This document shows, piece by piece, positions 60,786 through 64,000 of a stretch of 64,000 bases of DNA. The stretch covers positions 1-64,000 of the forward strand of contig JAFSIQ010000037.1 in the NCBI GenBank assembly GCA_017439675.1, in the 5' to 3' direction. The DNA is from Lachnospiraceae bacterium (GTDB lineage: Bacteria; Bacillota; Clostridia; Lachnospirales; Lachnospiraceae). The notes beneath the pieces were generated by a model, which was given only the letters and a program-made list of their open reading frames with translations, was not told the DNA's origin and made no database searches. A program made the position numbers and the translations under genes. Position 1 is the stretch's first letter. Each line of letters begins with the position of its first letter.

Positions 60786-61901
60786 CTATTCTCTATAAAG
60801 AGAGTACAATCCCCCTCCAAGCAACGGAACCAACAATGACAACGGGATATCCAGCAACGCACCATAACAAATAAATGTCAAAAGCGATTCCTCATAGCTT
60901 CGCAAAAATAGCACGACCAATGCTGCCAGAAACAAAGTCGCCACCAATAACCATACTATTTTTTCCCTTTTCCATATCCTATGAAAAATGTGCCCTGTAA
61001 TATACAGGGTTTCACAAATCAGTACAAAACAGCCAGTGACAAAAAACCAGATTACCAACACATCAAATCGCTCTAATACCCCAAACGGAAGTCGAATGTA
61101 ACGCATAATGGCTGTGGTTACCATGGGCTCACTTGCGGCACCATTTACACCATAAATGCCCAGCAAAAACAATGTGAGAACCAAGCCTATGAAAATGGCT
61201 CCTATTACTCCTTGCTTCACCTTATCCTTTGGTGCCCTAAGTGAAGGTCGCAAAAACAAATAGTATTCCATTGGCGTTACAAAGAACAGTAGCATATAAG
61301 CATACAAAAGCATGTCACCAAAGGACTGATTACTCTGTGGCACAAAAATTTGATAATCTACCTCTTTTAGTCCAAATACTATCATTAAAATGAAGGGGAT
61401 AAAAATCACCCAAAATATCATTTCCTGCATCCTTGCATGGTGTTCCATTTTCCGATTAGCACCATAAAGTGCCACTAACAAAAGGGGTGTTGCCACCAAC
61501 AAATTGGTGTTGGATTCATTTGTTGTCTTTATCATAAATGGCACCTGTGCTTCCTCCAAAACCGAGATAGTAAGTAGAATATAAAATGCCAAATGAAGAA
61601 TTAGTCTTGCTACAGTGAGTAAAGTAAGTGCTTTTCCCGGTAATCCAGTTTCCGTTAATGCCGAGATAAAGCCATTTGGTTCCCCTTGTGTGTTAATCTT
61701 CTGATACCAATTACTCATTGCACTAATCACCAACACATAAAGCCCAGATAGTGCAAAAAATGTAAACAGTCCTAAGAGAACGTTCTCCCCAAACAAAACC
61801 GCTGACACATAGGGTACCACCAATATGACACTGACAAATACTGGTAACACAACCATTCGTCTTAACTGCTTTTCTGAAATATAACCATTGTTGTTGAACA
61901 T
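60786..61901 (-). CDS. gerAB: Spore germination permease (GerAB family)
   Basis: A 371-aa membrane protein of the amino acid-polyamine-organocation type with about ten helices; the binding subunit of the germinant receptor. Helices such as MVVLPVFVSVILVVPYVSAVLFG, LLVATPLLLVALYGA and DVLVIWFFVTGCFVLICETLYI are evident. Its ribosome site overlaps the gerAA stop, two bases upstream, indicating one transcript. Confidence 0.9.
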   Translation of the reverse strand: MFNNNGYISEKQLRRMVVLPVFVSVILVVPYVSAVLFGENVLLGLFTFFALSGLYVLVISAMSNWYQKINTQGEPNGFISALTETGLPGKALTLLTVARLILHLAFYILLTISVLEEAQVPFMIKTTNESNTNLLVATPLLLVALYGANRKMEHHARMQEMIFWVIFIPFILMIVFGLKEVDYQIFVPQSNQSFGDMLLYAYMLLFFVTPMEYYLFLRPSLRAPKDKVKQGVIGAIFIGLVLTLFLLGIYGVNGAASEPMVTTAIMRYIRLPFGVLERFDVLVIWFFVTGCFVLICETLYITGHIFHRIWKREKIVWLLVATLFLAALVVLFLRSYEESLLTFICYGALLDIPLSLLVPLLGGGLYSLYRE

Positions 61902-61903
61902 AT

Positions 61904-63436
61904 TTAATCCTCCTTCTTTCCCCGAAATCTCCTTCGATGTCCCCTTCTAGCAAACAGCGGACGATTGTACATGGTAAACACTGGCTTTCGCATTACATAG
62001 TCCTGATATCCCTCCTCGTTATCGATACTGCCAGAAACCAACGGCATCATATATGGAATCCCGAAGCTTTCTAAAGATGCCAAATGAATCTGTACCACTA
62101 AAACTCCAAGCATAATACCATAAAGTCCCCACACTGCACCAAGTGCAATCATGACAAACTTAAGCAACCGAAAGGTAGATGCGAAATCTTCATTTGGAAT
62201 AGAAAAAGAAGCAATGGCAGATAGCGCTACTACAATCACTACAATGGTGCTGACCAAGGATGCCTCCACCGCAGACTGTCCAACGATGAGACCACCCACT
62301 ACACCGATGGTGTTTCCCATTTGTCCGGGAAGCCGTATTCCCGCTTCCCGAAGCAATTCAAACAACAACTCCATCAATAGCACCTCCACCACAATAGGAA
62401 AGGTAACATTACTCCTGGCGCCCGCAATAGCAAGAATAAAATCCGCAGGCAACACCTGGGGATAGTAACAGGTAATGGCAATATATAACCCCGGCAATAG
62501 CACAGTAATAAATGCTGCCAAATACCGTAATATTCTCGCAAAGGTTCCCACCGCAAACCGGTTGTAATAATCATCTGCCGCTTGAAAAAAGGTATTCCAG
62601 GTAGTTGGAAGAATCAACACCTCTGGAGAGTTATCTACCACCACCACCACTCGCCCTTCCATAATAGCAGATGCTGCCTTATCTGGCCGCTCTGTGGTTT
62701 GTACCTGAGGAAATGGAGAGTACCATTTTTCTTCTATAAGATGAAGCAACATTCCACAATCTAAGATTCCGTCAATATCAAAGCTGTGTAGCTTCTTTTC
62801 AATATTTTCAAGCAAGGACGGATACACCAAATCCTCCATATACATAAGACCGTAAAGGGTTCTGGTACGCTGTCCCACAAAACCCTGTTTCAGCTTCATT
62901 TTAGGGTCCTTAATTCTCCTTCTAAGAAGGGCTGTGTTGATTCGAAAATTCTCTAAAAAACTGTCCCTTGGACCCTTTAGCCCCGCTTCCTTTTGAGGAA
63001 AATTCACCGCTCTTGTGGGAAGCTTTTTGGTGGACAAAAGCATGGCCTTTTTTGCGCCATCCACAAAAATTGCAGTATCTCCCTTTAACACTGCATCTAA
63101 CACATCCATTATGGTTTCCTTTTCCACCATATCCACCGCTTCCGTCTGTCTGTGAAACAGTGTGTCAAATACATCAGCAGAACCGGTAGCAGACCGTCCT
63201 CTCCACTCATACATCAGCGGACGAGTAATCGTTCGCTCCACCATTTCATTGTCTGTCAACCCATCAATGTAAATGATATAAATTCCGATGTTTTTTCCTT
63301 CCCGTTCGATGATAAACCTCTTTTTTACAATATCTCCCCATCCTGCAAAAATGGATTCCAATGCATCAATATTATCCTGTAACGACTCATACACTGGCAA
63401 ATCGATTTCATTTTTCTTGTTATATGTTATCTGCAT
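61904..63436 (-). CDS. gerAA: Spore germination protein (GerAA family)
   Basis: A 510-aa inner-spore-membrane germinant receptor subunit. The N-terminal half is soluble (ITRPLMYEWRGRSATGSADVFDTLFHR; DTAIFVDGAKKAMLLSTKKLPTRAV; KGPRDSFLENFRINTALLRRRIKDPKMK), the second half has about five helices with the conserved VDNSPEVLILPTTWNTFFQAADDYYNRFAVGTFARILRYLA and GVVGGLIVGQSAVEASLVS. Length typical. The Shine-Dalgarno GTGAGG is in a hairpin arm, and a sigma-G-like promoter lies 65 bases upstream. Confidence 0.93.
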   Translation of the reverse strand: MQITYNKKNEIDLPVYESLQDNIDALESIFAGWGDIVKKRFIIEREGKNIGIYIIYIDGLTDNEMVERTITRPLMYEWRGRSATGSADVFDTLFHRQTEAVDMVEKETIMDVLDAVLKGDTAIFVDGAKKAMLLSTKKLPTRAVNFPQKEAGLKGPRDSFLENFRINTALLRRRIKDPKMKLKQGFVGQRTRTLYGLMYMEDLVYPSLLENIEKKLHSFDIDGILDCGMLLHLIEEKWYSPFPQVQTTERPDKAASAIMEGRVVVVVDNSPEVLILPTTWNTFFQAADDYYNRFAVGTFARILRYLAAFITVLLPGLYIAITCYYPQVLPADFILAIAGARSNVTFPIVVEVLLMELLFELLREAGIRLPGQMGNTIGVVGGLIVGQSAVEASLVSTIVVIVVALSAIASFSIPNEDFASTFRLLKFVMIALGAVWGLYGIMLGVLVVQIHLASLESFGIPYMMPLVSGSIDNEEGYQDYVMRKPVFTMYNRPLFARRGHRRRFRGKKED

Positions 63437-63520
63437 AAAAAAACCTCACTCATACCATCCTGGATTGACAGACCGCTTAACCGGACCATTTCATCCCTTT
63501 TAGTATGTGTGAGGTTTTTT
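63437..63520 (-). terminator. Long-looped hairpin between the FCD regulator and gerAA
   Basis: Minus strand AAAAAACCTCACACATAC (63520-63503) pairs with GTATGAGTGAGGTTTTTT (63455-63438) with one mismatch and a 47-base loop. It ends in T7 directly before the gerAA ATG. It can serve as the terminator of the upstream regulator and covers the gerAA ribosome site. Confidence 0.75.
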
Positions 63521-63529
63521 AATTTATTC
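63501..63529 (-). promoter_or_regulatory. Putative sigma-G promoter of the gerA operon
   Basis: Minus strand GAATA (63529-63525), 17 bases, CATACTA (63507-63501): exact agreement with the forespore sigma-G pattern GHATR / CATNHTA. Start of transcription would fall near 63494, inside the hairpin loop. Confidence 0.62.
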
Positions 63530-63580
63530 TAATCGTTGCTAGTATTTTGATTTTCGTAATAGAATAGTGAATCTATCCTT

Positions 63581-64000
63581 TTATTTCAAAGTATCTTTCA
63601 AATTCTTAATCACAATTTGCTCTTGATTGTATAAATGCTTCCGCATGATTTCCTTTGCAGTCTTTACATCATTCATCAAAATTGCATTGGTGATATCATA
63701 ATGCTCTCTCACCAAAATATCATGGTATGAAAAGTCCTTCACATATTCCACGCGGTAACGATACACCTGTTCTCGCAAATTATGTGCAATACTGATGAGA
63801 CGTTCGTTCTTGGTAATTTCAAAGATTACATCATGGAACCGCACATCCTCATCCACAATATTTTGCACATGCTTTGTGTCAATGGCCGCCTTGAAATCCA
63901 TGCAAGCCTTCTTCAATCGTTCTTTCCCAATTTCATCGATTCTAGCACAGGCAAGTTCCACCGACAATTCCTCAATAGCAGTTCGAACCTCCAACGCATC
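63581..64000 (-). CDS. GntR-family regulator, FCD (FadR-type) domain, partial
   Basis: The C-terminal 139 codons of a gene continuing beyond the window. ALEVRTAIEELSVELACARIDE begins the helical FCD effector domain; FHDVIFEITKNERLISIAHNLREQVYRYR and HYDITNAILMNDVKTAKEIMRKHLYNQEQ contain the Asp/His residues that bind metal and ligand in this family. The N-terminal winged helix is outside the window. Its transcript probably ends at the hairpin 63437-63520. Confidence 0.88.
   Translation of the reverse strand, partial: DALEVRTAIEELSVELACARIDEIGKERLKKACMDFKAAIDTKHVQNIVDEDVRFHDVIFEITKNERLISIAHNLREQVYRYRVEYVKDFSYHDILVREHYDITNAILMNDVKTAKEIMRKHLYNQEQIVIKNLKDTLK

Overview
The window comes from a low-GC, Gram-positive, endospore-forming anaerobe of the Clostridia, most probably a Lachnospiraceae-type gut or rumen bacterium. 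The evidence is the sporulation and germination genes (SpoIID, a SpoIIQ-like protein, SpoIIID, a GerA operon), indolepyruvate:ferredoxin oxidoreductase, a cellobiose phosphorylase of the clostridial type, meso-diaminopimelate dehydrogenase, BspA-type leucine-rich surface proteins, and strong AGGAGG ribosome sites with AT-rich intergenic DNA. I see no prophage, insertion sequence, CRISPR array, rRNA or tRNA.

Layout. 1-2.7 kb: duplicated structured repeat, then iorAB. 2.7-6.2 kb: an AgrC/AgrA-like two-component system followed by a 5'-truncated ORF and a lipoprotein. 6.4-10.3 kb: small housekeeping and accessory genes (Ig-like protein, amidase, GIY-YIG, HD hydrolase, Y-family polymerase). 10.6-17.4 kb: sugar mutarotase, asparagine-synthase-like protein, cellobiose phosphorylase, lipoprotein, a small Cys-rich protein, acyl carrier protein. 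17.7-26.2 kb: Fur/PerR regulator, then on the minus strand glgP, spoIID, an L,D-transpeptidase and a spoIIQ-like gene, plus a choline-binding-type amidase. 26.4-33.4 kb: Rpn-family protein with an in-frame 21-bp repeat, PH-domain protein, serine hydrolase, uppP, Nudix hydrolase, mscL, ddh. 33.8-40.2 kb: two BspA-like surface proteins, a DUF218-amidase fusion, a TetR regulator. 40.4-43.1 kb: a 36-aa toxin-like ORF, then rpmG-secE-nusG-rplK-rplA on the minus strand. 43.4-46.5 kb: ECF sigma factor, anti-sigma protein, a 36-aa anti-sigma-like mini-ORF and a lipoprotein. 47-52 kb: murC, DnaD-like and DnaI-like primosome genes, prs. 52-59.3 kb: hflKC, class A PBP, YhaO/YhaN-like pair. 59.6-64 kb: spoIIID, the gerA operon, and a GntR/FCD regulator cut by the window end.

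The most notable unexplained signals are these. (1) A dispersed family of short palindromic elements bounded by GTAACTRTTYAGA, at four intergenic places. (2) Sporulation genes (spoIID, spoIIID, gerAA) whose putative sigma-E or sigma-G promoters lie inside the terminator hairpin of the gene upstream; in two cases the Shine-Dalgarno sequence sits in the hairpin's 3' arm. (3) L1-binding-site mimics before both rplK and rplA. (4) A 36-aa duplicate of the N-terminus of the neighbouring anti-sigma factor, ending exactly at one of the palindromic elements. (5) A 36-aa hydrophobic type-I-toxin-like ORF beside a TetR regulator with twin operators. All of these come from reading the sequence by eye; no database search was run.
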